Assembly (NCBI RefSeq): GCF_038502225.1
Contig: NC_091292.1
Coordinates: 48,880,521 to 48,944,520 of the forward strand
Length of the DNA: 64,000 nt
DNA from: Cherax quadricarinatus
Taxonomy: Eukaryota > Arthropoda > Malacostraca > Decapoda > Parastacidae
Direction of reading: 5' to 3'
Each line of letters begins with the position of its first letter. The first letter of the stretch is position 1. A program made the translations under genes and the position numbers. This document shows, piece by piece, positions 37,001 to 49,199 of this stretch. The notes under the pieces were generated by a model that was given only the letters and a program-made list of their open reading frames with translations, searched no databases and was not told the DNA's origin.

Positions 37001-38841
37001 ACATCTTTATTTGCACGTGCGCTGCAATTATATACAACACGTAGTGGAGTGGTTTCAGAATCTTTTCTGACTCCATGGTGCGGGAGATAATGAGCTTCTG
37101 TCTTCAACTTATCTTCGACTATTTCCTCAATGAATTTATTGTCCAACTGTTCTTGTATGATATTATCATAGACAGTCAGTAGCTCTGGATTCTTCCTTAG
37201 CTCATGTATTTGTGCTTTCATCTGTCCGAAAGCCATGCGATAATTGCTAGGCAGATGTGGTGGATTTAATTTCCATGGTAACCTAACCCAATACTGTCCA
37301 TCTTTATATTTGACAGTGTCTAAATATTGGTTATAAGTCTGAGACTCTTTTGGGCCTGGTTTATTTACATCAATACCTATTGCATCTAAATCCCACAACT
37401 TATCAACTGGTTCATTCATTTCTTCCAGTATTGATAATTTTTGCTGTGGTACATGATCAGCGGTTATTCTCGTAACTAGTACATTTTCCACTGAATCAAT
37501 ATCAGCTTCTTTCCCACTTTGAGAGGGAATGGGACCACATATCATGTGGCCTCCTGCTGTTTTCAGCAAGTGAACATCATGTTTACTTACTATATTTTGC
37601 ACAAAACAGTGATAATAATCACTTCCAATGATTAAATCAATTGGACTAATAGTGTCCGTCTGTATGTCAGGACAGGCTAACTTGACCTTAGCTGCTTTCA
37701 ATGCTGCAACTGTTTCTTTTAATCCCTGGATCTGCACAGACTTAGGCAAATCATCTACTACCACAGTTTCTTCTGTCTTTTTCCTGTTTCCTAGACCAAC
37801 AGTGATTCTGGCTAGGTCACATGTCTGTTTACCAGAATTGTGGAAAAATCCAGCTATATCTAACTGTATTTTGGCATAGGGTTGTTTATTCAGTTTCTGC
37901 AACACTGTTCTTCTTATGAAGGACCTTTGTGAGCCTTGATCAAATAATGTTAGCACATTGGTTTTGTGTAATTTATTAGATAATTCAACTCGAGCTATCG
38001 GGAGAGCAGTTGCTTTAAACTTATCTCTCACATTTAATGTTGTTGCTTGTTGACTTCCTGATTCTGTGGAAGTCTTCTGCTGTTCAGCAAAAGTATTTGG
38101 GCATAATGTTGTATGATGCATACCCTTGCATTTAAAACACTTCTTCAGTGAGCATTTTCCTCCCTTGTGTTCACCTAAACACTTGATGCACCTTTTCAGC
38201 TGATGAACACGTTGTTTACGTGCCTCCATTGATGTGTATTGAATACAATACTGTGCCCAATGTGTTCCATCACAAAGTACACATTTTGGAGTACGTTTAT
38301 GTATGACAGTCTGTTTACTGTCTGTTGTATTCACAGCTTGATAAATGCCTATATGGGATTTCCCATTTTGTGTTTTAGTGGGAGTAGGTATACTCTTGAT
38401 ATACTGAGTTGAAGGTTTATTATCCACTGGATTTGTGGATTTTTCATCTTGTCTCGTTGCTTGCATGCATGAAACTATTGTTTGTAAACCATTGCTAATT
38501 TCCTCACAAGTGAAATAGCGTTTATTGAACATAATATTTAATCGTTCAATAGTTTGTGGTGACAACTTATCTTGTACAATACCACTGATAAACCAATCAC
38601 ATTGTCTTAGGTCATATTTAGCACCTAGAGATCTGAGACTATTGTCTAATGTGATTCTAAATGCCTGTAAGTCTGAAAAACAATGTTTGGGTGGCTTCAA
38701 GCTTGATATTAAGACTGCATGTCTAACTCTAGCCTTGTCATTATCAAAGTAATTGTCTGCTAAGGCACGTAAGGCTATTTGATAATTGCCTTTAACCACC
38801 GGAAATGACTTAATCAGTTTATAGGGTTCTCCCTTCACAAG
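34052..38841 (-). pseudogene. BEL gag C-terminus and pol polyprotein
   Basis: 38838-34882 is open for 1318 codons, then shifts frame near 34915 and continues at 34882-34052. It makes the enzymes for reverse transcription and integration. Order seen: zinc-knuckle block near residues 190-255 (CVLCDGTHW, CIKCLGEHKGGKC, CFKCKG); protease LFDQGSQRSF near 300; RT with ADISKAFLRV near 645 and FYVDN near 722 (36661-36675); RNase H FCDASTRGYGAVAY near 895; integrase zinc finger SYWIPQGRQSVKKQIRDC near 1210; integrase core GVDYTGP, then SDNAANF and the catalytic Glu block GGFYERM in the second frame. The RT motif has Asn where the second catalytic Asp is usual. Confidence 0.93.
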
Positions 38842-39339
38842 TCATTTAAGATAATTGAACTTAGCAATCTCATCTATGTCAGTTCGTGAATTTACTATGG
38901 ATTGAAAACCACTAATGAATTCTTCATAATTATGACCTTGGAAAATAGGTAATGACAATGTAGGTAAGCTTGGTAATGGGACACTTGTTGTTGTTACAGG
39001 TGTAACAGGTGCTTGACCACTAGTTACAGTAGGTCTCTGTGACAGAGTTTTGCGGCAGATAGCCTGTACTCCTGTCCACCTTAATTGTTGATTACTAAAT
39101 GTATCCAAAACATTTTTAATTTCATCCCCAGACGGATCTGATTCAAGAAATTCCTTTTCATAATGTGTATAGTCTGAATTAATTATTTTCAGACATTGTG
39201 TAAGTAATTCAAATTTGACCTCAAGATCATCAAAATCTATGTTTGTATCTTGAGTTAATCCTACACAGACTGAAATTAGATTTTCTAATTGTGTAATCTT
39301 AGTCTGTAAAGACTGAAACTTAGTTTTCAAACAAGCCAT
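38842..39339 (-). pseudogene. BEL gag N-terminal part, ends at in-frame TGA
   Basis: 165 codons from the ATG at 39337-39339 with a coiled-coil-like start (FQSLQTKITQLENLI) and the conserved BEL gag stretch LPTLSLPIFQGHNYEEF, ending FNYLK-TGA. The same frame continues directly on the far side of the TGA (LVKGEPYKLIKSF), which is how the family protein reads on. It is therefore one gag broken by a single codon, or a recoded stop. The leader between the 5' LTR and this ATG is about 800 bp. Confidence 0.87.
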
Positions 39340-40140
39340 TTTAATGGTATATTGAAAATTCTAGCACCACACTTAGAGTGTTTAAAAAACACTGTACTGC
39401 TATAAACAGCTGAGTTTTTGTTATGCTTAAGTCAGCAATAATCGAGTCAGACACTACTGACCTACTAAGCTTAACCTCAGGGTCAATGGCCATGAAGGGT
39501 ACACAGTACATATGGCTGGTGTTTATGGCTTGAGTTTGCTGTGTCAGCCTGACCACGATGATTAATCGTAAATAACGTTATACACTTCATTCACTATACA
39601 CTATAAATGTCACTGTATAACTGTAAATCACACGTGAATATTACATACACATACATAAATGTCACTGTTAATATGTATTTGAAAGCTTACACTTTATATA
39701 TAGTTCCTTTAATATAACAGGTATATCTATAAGAAACAAACTTTAACACAATCTTGTCTCTTAATTTCTGTCTATAAACATTATAAACACTATGTGTATA
39801 TACACTCAGACAAACTGAACATCAGTTGGGTTGTTGTTGTTTTAGTCAGCACTTTTCGAGATTGGAGCAGTGGATGCCGGGTGCCATCCCCCGTTTTCTT
39901 GTTGGGTGAGTCACCCAGCTCCCGTTTTCTTTGGGTGAACGCTGGGTGAGCGCCCGTTTTCTTTTGGCTGCCCATTCTCTGTGATTGAGTCTGGAGGGAC
40001 TCATTTATACTGATTTAAATTGTAAAACACTAGTTTTACAGCTTTTTTCGAAGGACTTTGGCTCGTAGGTTATTTGTACACTGTAGTACAACGTATTTGG
40101 ACCACAGTGTGGCCTTTATCCGGTTCGAGCACGACCAGTA
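39340..40140 (-). other. BEL 5' leader
   Basis: Untranslated leader. Just inside the 5' LTR, the minus strand reads TAC then TGGTCGTGCTCGAACCGG, a candidate primer-binding site set three bases in from the LTR. The tRNA was not identified. A short repeated motif (CCCGTTTTCTT) occurs three times on the plus strand at 39889-39962. Confidence 0.55.
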
Positions 40141-41199
40141 TGTTGAGAAATGGCATTACCAGTTAAGTTTAAAGAATTTGTACTTAACTTAGAAAGACAA
40201 CTCATCGCCTGCACAGCCGCCCCTGCAGATGAGGTCTTGAGAAGCTGTCGAAGTCATCTCTCAACGGGCTGTAAAGATTTATAATTTGTAAGATTATAAA
40301 TTACCCCTAGGGGGTGTTATGTCAGCATATTTCTTTCACTGATTGCTGACAAATTACATACTTGTTTGGACTCAATAGTCCGCACCTTACTGCCGACTAT
40401 AGGTTGATTACAAACTCCTTGCGACTCAAGAACTGTGCAGTCCCCCGTATTACAAGAAATTCGTAACCTACCTTGCTCTTGTAGCGTGAGCTATGGTGTT
40501 CTTCACACCTTCGACAGATATCGGTGACTTGATAGAAGCTGAAGTGTCCTTGGATGTCCACGTCTTCCATAGTCTAGGAATACGCACACTGGTACACTAT
40601 GTTCCACAAGATTTGTCTTTATTGTTCACAATCTTATCACTAAAGAAGCTGATCACACTTCTCTTAAGTGTTGATTGTGCTTTATGAGACACTTTGTTCA
40701 CACTAACGCTCAGATCGTTCTTTGTTGGTTATCCTGGCGTCAGTGTCACTCTCAGTAGAGTCAAAAGTAATCTGAAGACGCCACAGCGCCCAACGCCGTT
40801 ACTCCCCTAGCACAAAGGAGAAGCTGACCTAGTACTTTTGCTTCCTTGCCACTTCCTCGATGAAGCAAAGCAGAATGTTTAAATCTTGCTGTCTTAAGCA
40901 TAGACAACAATGTCCACTATCTTTACTATGGTAATAAAGTGGGAGCAGGATTTTCCTTAATTGTCCTGCTAAAGTAAGAGATGTACTGTCTCTTATTAAA
41001 ATACACTCTGCAACACTGAACTGCAAGGAGCAGCGGTCGCTTGATAACGTCGTATACTCGTACTGCATCTGCGATCAATTACTCAGTGTAGCAGTAAACA
41101 AGACGCTTGCCCCTTCTGAGAGGGCTGGGCCCCTCAGGGCTGAAAGGGCTGAAAGGGGCTGAAGGGGGCTGATGCCCCCCTCCTGGAGAAAATTTATCC

Positions 41200-41200
<1 letters not shown>
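40141..41200 (-). repeat. BEL 5' LTR
   Basis: 1060 bp; the partner of 32963-34017. It carries a 5-bp insertion (ACTTA) near 40184 relative to its partner. Transcription of the element would start here, leftwards. It directly abuts (TA)n at 41203-41290. Confidence 0.93.

Positions 41201-41202
<2 letters not shown>

Positions 41203-41290
<88 letters not shown>
41203..41290. repeat. (TA)n microsatellite
   Basis: Uninterrupted TA between the BEL 5' LTR and the palindromic element. Confidence 0.97.
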
Positions 41291-41293
<3 letters not shown>

Positions 41294-41499
41294 GTCGTGC
41301 CGAATAATTAAAACTGTTCAGTTAGCAAGAACTCTTAAAATCGAGTCCTTCCTAAAATTTTCTCATACATTTAAAAATATATTTTTGCCATTTATATTAA
41401 TGTGAAAATTAATAATTTTGTACCATAAGAACCTTAGAAAACTTACCTAATCTTATTATAACAAGCGTAATTTAATTTAAGCTATTTCATATTAATTTT

Positions 41500-41655
41500 T
41501 AAACTTCGGCAGTTTCCCACCAAGGCAGGGTGGCCAAAAAAGAAAAACTTTCATCATCATCATTCACTCCATAACTGTCTTACCAGAGGTGCGCTTACAG
41601 TGCAGTTATAAATCTGCAAAATTAACATCCCTCCTTCAGAGTGTAGACACTCTAA
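41500..41655 (-). repeat. RTE-type LINE 3' end fragment in the palindrome arm
   Basis: Shares GGCAGGGTGGCC, TCATCATCATTCACT and CCCTCCTTCAGAGTG blocks with 60410-60545, where the same sequence is the 3' end of an RTE LINE in minus orientation. It splits the left arm of the palindrome. Confidence 0.7.
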
Positions 41656-41984
41656 TCCAACTAAATATATTTAGGTAAGCTTACATTAATTTAATAATAA
41701 ACAATCACAATGAAATATATTTTTTTCGTTGGGTTCAGAATGATTTTTGCGAAATAATTACATACACAAATTTTCGCTTTCCTAAGAGCGTTGCTATTTA
41801 AGCCAAAATCGCAGGTTTTAATTATTAGCCACAACATATACACTTGAAGGAGTAACAATAATGTTGAAGAATCAGTTATGGAGAGATAGGAAGGAATATG
41901 AATGAATAAATTCAAGAATTTTGTAGATTAAAATAATTGTCAGATGAGAAAAGTGGGTTATTATACGAAAGTATGCACCTGAGG

Positions 41985-42595
41985 AGAGTAGAGGAGAGAG
42001 AGATTTTGGGAGATGAGGAGAGAAAGATTTTGGGAGATGAGGGGAAAGATATTTTGGGAGATGTTAACAACCGAGTGTTAAAGAAGTTCTGAACTAATGC
42101 CAAAGTGAGAGAAACGGTTATAGAGGGTGTGGTAGGTAAATTCTAGGGTGCCAGGGGTAAATGATAATGAGGGCCATTGACTGAACTTTGTATTGAAAGA
42201 GGTTTGATAATATGTAATGCGTATTTTAAGGGAAAAAGATAAATGAGTATACGAGATGTGATATAAGGTGTAATGATTGTTTTTGGACTTTATATTGGTG
42301 GATAAAAGGATCTCTTTTTAGTTGTAGCTACAGTGGGAGCAAAAGATAGATTGGGGTACAAGAGAATGGTATCAAAAAGTAAGAGTGGTGAAAGTTTATA
42401 AGCTAACGGAGGAGGAAGTTAGGGAAAGATATAAGCAACCATTGGTAGAAAGATGGACTAGTGGGAGTATAGGAAACGAAGCTGAAGAAGCATGGGGTAG
42501 AATGCAGTGTTAGAGTGTTCAGCAGAAGTGTGTGGATATAGTAGGGTGGGTGTGGGAGGGAAGAGGAGCGACTAGAGGAATAAGGAAAGCAAAAA
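41985..42595 (+). pseudogene. RTE-clade LINE endonuclease/linker remnant
   Basis: Broken translation shows LGDVNNRV (end of an AP endonuclease motif), FILVDKRI, then VVKVYKLTEEEVRERYKQPL and VERWTSGSIGNEAEEAWGRM, which look like the region between endonuclease and RT in RTE-type LINEs. Many stops. A 24-bp tandem repeat (GATTTTGGGAGATGAGGAGAG type) lies at about 41990-42062. It sits in the middle of the palindromic element. Confidence 0.55.
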
Positions 42596-43039
42596 TTTGT
42601 GTATAAAATAATTTCGCATAAAATGATTCTGAACCTAACGAAAAAAAAATATATTTCATTGTGTTTATTATTAAATTATTGAAAACTTATCTAAAATATA
42701 TTTACTTTGATTTGGCTAAATTAATTGTGCTTGTTTTATTAAGGTTAGGTAAGTTTTCTATGGCTCTTTTGGTACAAAATTATTAATTTGGTCATTAACA
42801 TAAATGAAAAAAATATATATCTTTAACCGTATAAGAGAAAATTACAGAAAGTACTTAATTTTAAATGAGTTCCTGCTTTACCTATTCGGCACTACGTATA
42901 ATATAATAATATAAAATACTGCTCGTTGAACTAGTACACTAAACAGGGACTTGAATGAAATTAGCCTAGAGTCATCCACACCATCGTGTGTCATTGGGTA
43001 GGGAGTATCACATCCAGTTCCGCTGGATCCCCTACTCTA

Positions 43040-43128
43040 AAGGATCGTATGGTTCAGTGGATAAGGGCGTCATGTGTTTTCGCCCACCATGAGGCAGGCC
43101 AAAGCAGCATGGGTTCGAGTCCTTGGCT
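43040..43128 (+). repeat. tRNA-derived SINE head
   Basis: TATGGTTCAGTGGATAAGGG (A box) and GGGTTCGAGTCC (B box) lie about 50 nt apart, as in a pol III internal promoter. The flanks do not form an acceptor stem, so it is not a functional tRNA. It is followed by (CA)n at 43145-43196. Confidence 0.65.
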
Positions 43129-43140
43129 AGTACAGTATTG

Positions 43141-43144
<4 letters not shown>

Positions 43145-43196
<52 letters not shown>
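43145..43196. repeat. (CA)n microsatellite
   Basis: Joins the SINE head to a LINE 3' end whose own tail is also (CA)n. This suggests that the two share a 3' tail or recombined through it. Confidence 0.95.
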
Positions 43197-44319
<1,123 letters not shown>

Positions 44320-44533
44320 ACAACACTGCGACTAGCCGGGGAATTGAACCAGTTATTGATTGTATGGTCCAGTGTTGTTATTGGTTAAATACCACTTGTT
44401 CGTGGTTACAATACTATATATATATTAAACAATTCGCAAACAGGAGAAATTATTAACAAACATTGTCTCTACGTCCACAACAGGACTCGAACCTGCTAAC
44501 TCTGTATCTACCGTATATGTACAGAATAAATAA

Positions 44534-44594
<61 letters not shown>

Positions 44595-44605
44595 TTGTCT
44601 CTACG

Positions 44606-44673
44606 TCCGCAGCAGGACTCGAACCTGCTAACTCTGTATCAGAGTCCACAGTACTTTACCACTGAGCTAGACC
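44606..44673 (-). repeat. tRNA-like sequence, left arm
   Basis: The minus strand has CTAGCTCAGTGGTAAAGTAC (A box), a 5-bp anticodon-type stem with an 8-nt loop, and CAGGTTCGAGTCCTG (T arm with B box). The acceptor ends do not pair, so it is a tRNA-derived repeat. A partial third copy of its T arm lies at about 44464-44500. Confidence 0.65.
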
Positions 44674-44714
44674 CAAGATAAATTTAGGTGTTAAGCCGAA
44701 GCTAAGCGATGTTA

Positions 44715-44974
44715 CCCCATACCCCCTGGCACCATACCCCCGGGCACCATACCCCCGGGCACCATACCCCCGGGCACCATACCCCCTGGCACCATACCCC
44801 CTGGCACCATACCCCCGGGCACCATACCCCCGGGCACCATACCCCCGGGCACCATACCCCCGGGCACCATACCCCCGGGCACCATACCCCCGGGCACCAT
44901 ACCCCCTGGCACCATACCCCCGGGCACCATACCCCCTGGCACCATACCCCCGGGCACCATACCCCCGGGCACCA
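44715..44974. repeat. 15-bp satellite, left arm (about 17 units)
   Basis: Units ACCATACCCCCGGGC or ACCATACCCCCTGGC. Open in several frames because 15 is divisible by three; not coding. Confidence 0.97.
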
Positions 44975-45173
44975 AGCTCGATTTGAAAGTTATTTCATCG
45001 AATCCTGCCACATGCAGTGGACAACGAAAGAGATTTGAAATGCTTAACAATTCGAAATGCTTAGCAATGTTTGTAAATAATTTCGCCTGTTTGCGAATTG
45101 TTAAGTATTTCAAATCTCTTTTGTTGTCCACTGTATGTGACAGGATTCGATGAAATAACTTTCAAATCTAGCT

Positions 45174-46166
45174 TGGTGCCCGGGGGTATGGTGCTCGGGG
45201 GTATGGTGCCCGGGGGTATGGTGCCCGGGGGTATGGTGCCCGGGGGTATGGGGCCAGGGAGTATGGTGCCAGGGGGTATGGTGCCATGGGGTATGGTGCC
45301 CGGGGATATGGTGCCCGGGGTATGGTGCCCGGGGGTATGGTGCCAGGGGGTATGGTGCCAGGGGGTATGGTGCCCGGGGGTATGGTGCCCGGGGGTATGG
45401 TGCCAGGGGGTATGGTGCTCGGGGGTATGGTGCCCGGGGGTATGGTGCCCGGGGGTATTGTGCCAGGGGGTATGGTGCCCGGGGGTATGGTGCCCGGGGG
45501 TATGGTGCCCGGGGGTATGGGGCCAGGGAGTATGGTGCCCGGGGGTATGGTGCCCGGGGGTATGGTGCTCGGGGGTATGGTGCCAGGGGGTATGGTGCCA
45601 GGGGGTATGGTGCCAGGGGGTATGGTGCCAGGGGGTATGGTGTCCGGGGGTATGGTGCCAGGGGGTATGGTGCTCGGGGGTATGGTGCCCGGGGGTATGG
45701 TGCCCGGGGGAATTGTGCCAGGGGGTATGGTGCCAGGGGGTATGGTGCCCGGGGGTATGGTGCCAGGGGGTATGTTGCCAGGGGGTATGGTGCCCGGGGG
45801 TATGGTGCCCGGGGGTATGGTGCCAGGGGGTATGATGCCAGGGGGTATGGTGCCAGGGGGTATGGTGCCAGGGGTATGGTGTCCGGGGGTATGGTGCCAG
45901 GGGGTATGGTGCTCGGGGGTATGGTGCCCGGGGGTATGGTGCCCGGGGGAATTGTGCCAGGGGGTATGGTGCCAGGGGGTATGATGCCCGGGGGTATGCT
46001 GCCAGGGGGTATGGTGCCAGGGGGTATGGTGCCAGGGGGTATGGTGCCAGGGGGTATGGTGCCCGGGGGTATTGTGCCAAGGGGTATGGTGCCAGGGGGT
46101 ATGGTGCCAGGGAGTATGGTGCCAGGGGGTATGTTGCCAGGGGGTATGGTGCCAGGGGGTATGGGG
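45174..46166. repeat. 15-bp satellite, right arm (about 66 units)
   Basis: Units GGTGCCCGGGGGTAT or GGTGCCAGGGGGTAT, the reverse complement of the left array and almost four times longer. Long ORFs on both strands (for example 45061-46203 minus) are repeat artefacts. Confidence 0.97.
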
Positions 46167-46207
46167 TAACATCACTTAGCTTCGGCTTAACGCCCAAACT
46201 CATCTTG

Positions 46208-46275
46208 GGTCTAGCTCAGTGGTAAAGTACTGTGGACTCTGATACAGAGTTAGCAGGTTCGAGTCCTGCTGCGGA
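46208..46275 (+). repeat. tRNA-like sequence, right arm
   Basis: Same sequence as 44606-44673 in the opposite orientation, with intact A and B boxes. It could still recruit pol III and transcribe outward, away from the satellite. Confidence 0.65.
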
Positions 46276-46430
46276 CGTAGAGACAATGTGTGTGTGTGTG
46301 TATATATATATATTTATTTATTTATTCTGTACATATACGGTAGATGGTCGATGGTCGATTAAGACGCAGTCCTCTAACACGTTTTCTCTATTACAGTGCA
46401 GCAAAATTGCGGTATTTTTTCATGAACACC

Positions 46431-46690
46431 AGGTAGCTCAGCTGGTAACACACTCACCTCATATATTGTGTTCGTGGTTCGATCCTCGGTACATGTGGAA
46501 ACACTGACGGTGTCTCCTTATGACTCCTACTGTCCCTGCTCACCTAGAAGTAGGTACCTACTGGTGCGGGTCACATCCTGGGGACAAAATTAACCTAAGT
46601 TACCCGAAATTCTCTGCATAACCAGGGGCTTTCTATATTGTATGTAAGCAAGGACTGTATAAGATGTATCATGTATTTATAGAAATAAGG

Positions 46691-46770
<80 letters not shown>
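46431..46770 (+). repeat. SINE: tRNA-like head, body, (ATT)n tail
   Basis: GGTAGCTCAGCTGGTAACAC (A box) and GTGGTTCGATCCTCGG (B box) are followed by a ~190-bp body (GGGACAAAATTAACCTAA, GAAATTCTCTGCATAACCAG) and an (ATT)n tail at 46690-46768. This is a complete SINE layout. I recognise the body from decapod genomes, where it is common. Confidence 0.82.
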
Positions 46771-46772
<2 letters not shown>

Positions 46773-46774
46773 TT

Positions 46775-47832
46775 AAAATTTGACTAGCAGGGTGCAACTT
46801 CTTGGGGAAAAATTTGGAGCGCCATGAGCTGGACGGATTTTTATCGTCCATTTCGTGGGCTCGCGGACATCCTGTCTGTGGGTCTTCGTGGTGGAAGCCG
46901 AACTTCTTTTCCCTGTCCCACCTCTCTCATTTCACATCTCAATGGTCCTTACTTATTTGTCTCATACGATTCTCAGACATGTATTTGTGATTAAATTAGC
47001 TGATGTCTCGTGTCAGTCAGTGTTGTCATATTTGCATCATCTGTGCTCAGATGTGATCATGCTGGAAATAATGTATAATTATAGACAACCTGAGAGGGCA
47101 GACACAAACCGTACTTGTCCATGAGAGGGACTCTCCCTAGTTTCCTTTGGAAATATAGGCTAAAAAATGAAAGGAGCTTGGATGCAATGTATATACAATC
47201 CTATTTTTGATATCTTTGTGCATCTGTTTAGTTGGTACACTCGTATTTTGTAATAAAGAAACTAAGAAATGTGTGAGGGTTTGTTGTTGTCCTGGTGGAG
47301 ATGTAAGGTCTAACACTACTCAAACATCCGACTCTACTCTTTCCTACACTATTTTTATTGTTCAGAATGCAAGGAAAATTATATTTTTATCATATTCCTT
47401 TATTTTAATAAATTTATTAATGTTATCTAAATAGTTTATATCTGCAAATCATTGTGGTAGGTCATTTCAGAGATGTAAGATAGACACAATAGCCCTAGGG
47501 CCATCACAACGCTCAACTCAACATTAATATCATGCTCAGAACATTGAGAAGCTTTTCTCGTGGTTAACACTGGTGTAACATTATTGAAAATCGAACTGTG
47601 AGACATTGAAGGACATATAATAAAGCAGTGGCACACGTGCATAAGAAAATACGCTGAGTGTTCACTGTGAAATTCAGTAACTTAAATCACTCACAGCAAT
47701 TGAGAAACGGGCAGCCATGGTGGCGGTGTGTGGGTTAAGGCGGCAGTGTTGCTGACCACTGTCACTGAAACACTATATAGATGACAACCAGCCAGCCACA
47801 CCCACCACACACCCTGATGCGGAGTGTGCGAT
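46775..47832. other. Spacer, nothing recognised
   Basis: Includes a 89-residue ORF at 46855-47124 without recognisable domains and a TATATAG string near 47774. No supported gene. Confidence 0.5.
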
Positions 47833-48766
47833 TGTGAGGGAAAAGTTCAACAGATAGGAGTAGCGAGTGAGTACATGGTGACGATAGTTTGATTGCCCGT
47901 CTGCTTGATAAGGTAGGGTCGGTCTAGCTCCCGCTATCCACTCCCCCCTTCTTTTCTCCACCCCGAAAGGTGACGTGTGGGGCTCCGACCAAATGGTAAT
48001 CCCTTAACTCACAGCTCCCAACACAACTGTAAGTAAAATCCTCTGCTCCTGTTTTTAATGGATATATTGGGTAAAAGCTTCACTTTTAACCAATTTTAAG
48101 ACGTAGTTCATTCTGCCTTGATTTCCATGTGCTTTTAGATAATCACCATATTTTTTTAAATACTTTACTTATCATGGAGAGTGATTTCTTAGGCAGTGGG
48201 TAACCTTGTCTCTTTCTAGCTTGGAATGTCAGCTCGGGTCATCTGGCAACCAAAGAAACAGTGTTGAAGGAGACGAACTTTACCAAAGTTCTGGGACGTC
48301 ACCATTTTATCGGCATACCTAAGTGTAGTCAACCCCAGGCAACTACCTCTCATCTTTGCAGTGGTGGAAGACCTGCGTTCCTATCATCTTGACGGACTAT
48401 TCAAGGCTAGAGACTCTGTGAAGAACTAGTCATTGGGTTGTCACTCAAAATTTGTGACCCCCCCCCACCATCATCAGCAACGGCTACAATTTCTACAACA
48501 CGCGGTGTCAACAACATCCATCAGACACCCGAGTCTAAGTGTACATATTAGCGTTGAATTCAGATATTATTTTTATATATCATTTTTCATTTCTCTTTCA
48601 AGTAGGATAAAAATTCATATTTAATTGTTTTATATTTTCATTTCTAAATAATAAAGTGTTTATATTTGACTGTTATCATTCTTTTTCTATTCATTAATTT
48701 TCCTGAGGAGGAGCCAGCCTTGGTAATACTTACTGAAGTTGTTACAGGGCTGAGTAAACCTTCACA
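47833..48766 (+). repeat. Gypsy 5' LTR (934 bp)
   Basis: Starts TGTGAGGG and ends TTCACA. It shares its first ~95 bp and last ~165 bp with the 3' LTR; the middle ~675 bp (about 47928-48595) is absent from the partner. It contains AATAAA (about 48649) and a TA-rich stretch. Confidence 0.85.
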
Positions 48767-48768
48767 AG

Positions 48769-48784
48769 TGGCGACCTTGCCAGG
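48769..48784 (+). promoter_or_regulatory. Primer-binding site
   Basis: TGGCGACCTTGCCAGG starts two bases after the 5' LTR. Its complement ends in CGCCA and resembles an arginine tRNA 3' end; the tRNA identity is inferred from memory. Confidence 0.6.
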
Positions 48785-49199
48785 ATCAACTTGATTGAAT
48801 CAAGATTCAACTCCATCTCGAATCTTCCATGGGAACTTCAACGTCGCATATCACAGACGGATACCACCAGCCATGAGTAATCATTCTCTATGGTAGGACT
48901 ACAATACAGGTATTTAAAGGATTTGGCGATTGTTATAGTCTCAATTTATTGTAAGTCAGTCAAGGCACGATATACTAGTTAATTCTGTCATCTTTGTTTA
49001 TGTGAGCTTGAAACGATTTAGAGGAATAGACTCTAGGGACCCGAGATTTTCCAGTGACAAGTTGTTTCATTGAGCTCTGTTTATTATATCAAGGGAACTG
49101 TTGTAGGACACTCTTGATTTGTTAGTGAGAAGATTGGATGGTCAAGGAATCCCATTCTACTTACTGTTTGGTCAGAGAGAGAATTGAGAGAGAGGAGAA

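Larger units (their letters stand above)
32963..41200 (-). mobile_element. BEL/Pao LTR retrotransposon with both LTRs
   Basis: About 8.24 kb. Two direct LTRs (32963-34017 and 40141-41200) flank a minus-strand gag-pol. The LTRs begin TGGA and end CAACA on the minus strand and differ at roughly twenty positions plus one 5-bp indel by eye. It inserted into (TA)n, so the target duplication cannot be read. Only two coding lesions were seen: a TGA at 38842-38844 and a frameshift near 34915. Domain order is gag with zinc knuckles, aspartic protease, RT, RNase H, integrase, as known for BEL/Pao. Confidence 0.95.
41291..42900. mobile_element. Long-palindrome MITE-like element with foreign inserts
   Basis: Inverted arms start at GTCGTGCCGAATAATTAAAA on the left (41293) and its complement TATTCGGCACTACGTATAAT on the right (ends ~42900). 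The left arm is 41293-41500 plus 41655-41830. The right arm is about 42587-42900. Shared blocks include AATTTTGTACCA, AAAACTTACCTAA and GTTCAGAATGATTTT. I know this palindrome as a very abundant decapod repeat next to TA tracts. No transposase is present. A 150-bp RTE tail interrupts the left arm and RTE coding debris fills the centre. Confidence 0.75.
44503..46346. repeat. Long inverted repeat carrying a 15-bp satellite and tRNA-like ends
   Basis: Left arm 44503-45054, 39-bp spacer 45055-45093, right arm 45094-46346. From outside inwards each arm has CTACCGTATATGTACAGAAT, an AT/CA microsatellite, a tRNA-like segment, AAGCCGAAGCTAAG, a 15-bp satellite, and a ~90-bp unique stretch (GATTTGAAAGTTATTTCATC and more). 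The arms match closely outside the satellite, whose copy number differs (about 17 against about 66). No transposase is visible. It could be a foldback element or an inverted segmental duplication. Confidence 0.88.

Noticed and set aside
32963..41205. Clear BEL target-site duplication
   Set aside because: Both flanks are TA-rich; an apparent TATA match is not informative.
45061..46203. 380- and 335-residue Pro/His-rich ORFs
   Set aside because: 15-bp satellite read in different frames.
46208..46275. Functional tRNA gene
   Set aside because: A and B boxes are good, but acceptor ends do not pair and the anticodon-type loop has eight bases.
46855..47124. 89-residue ORF as a gene
   Set aside because: No domain, no splice context, ordinary length by chance.
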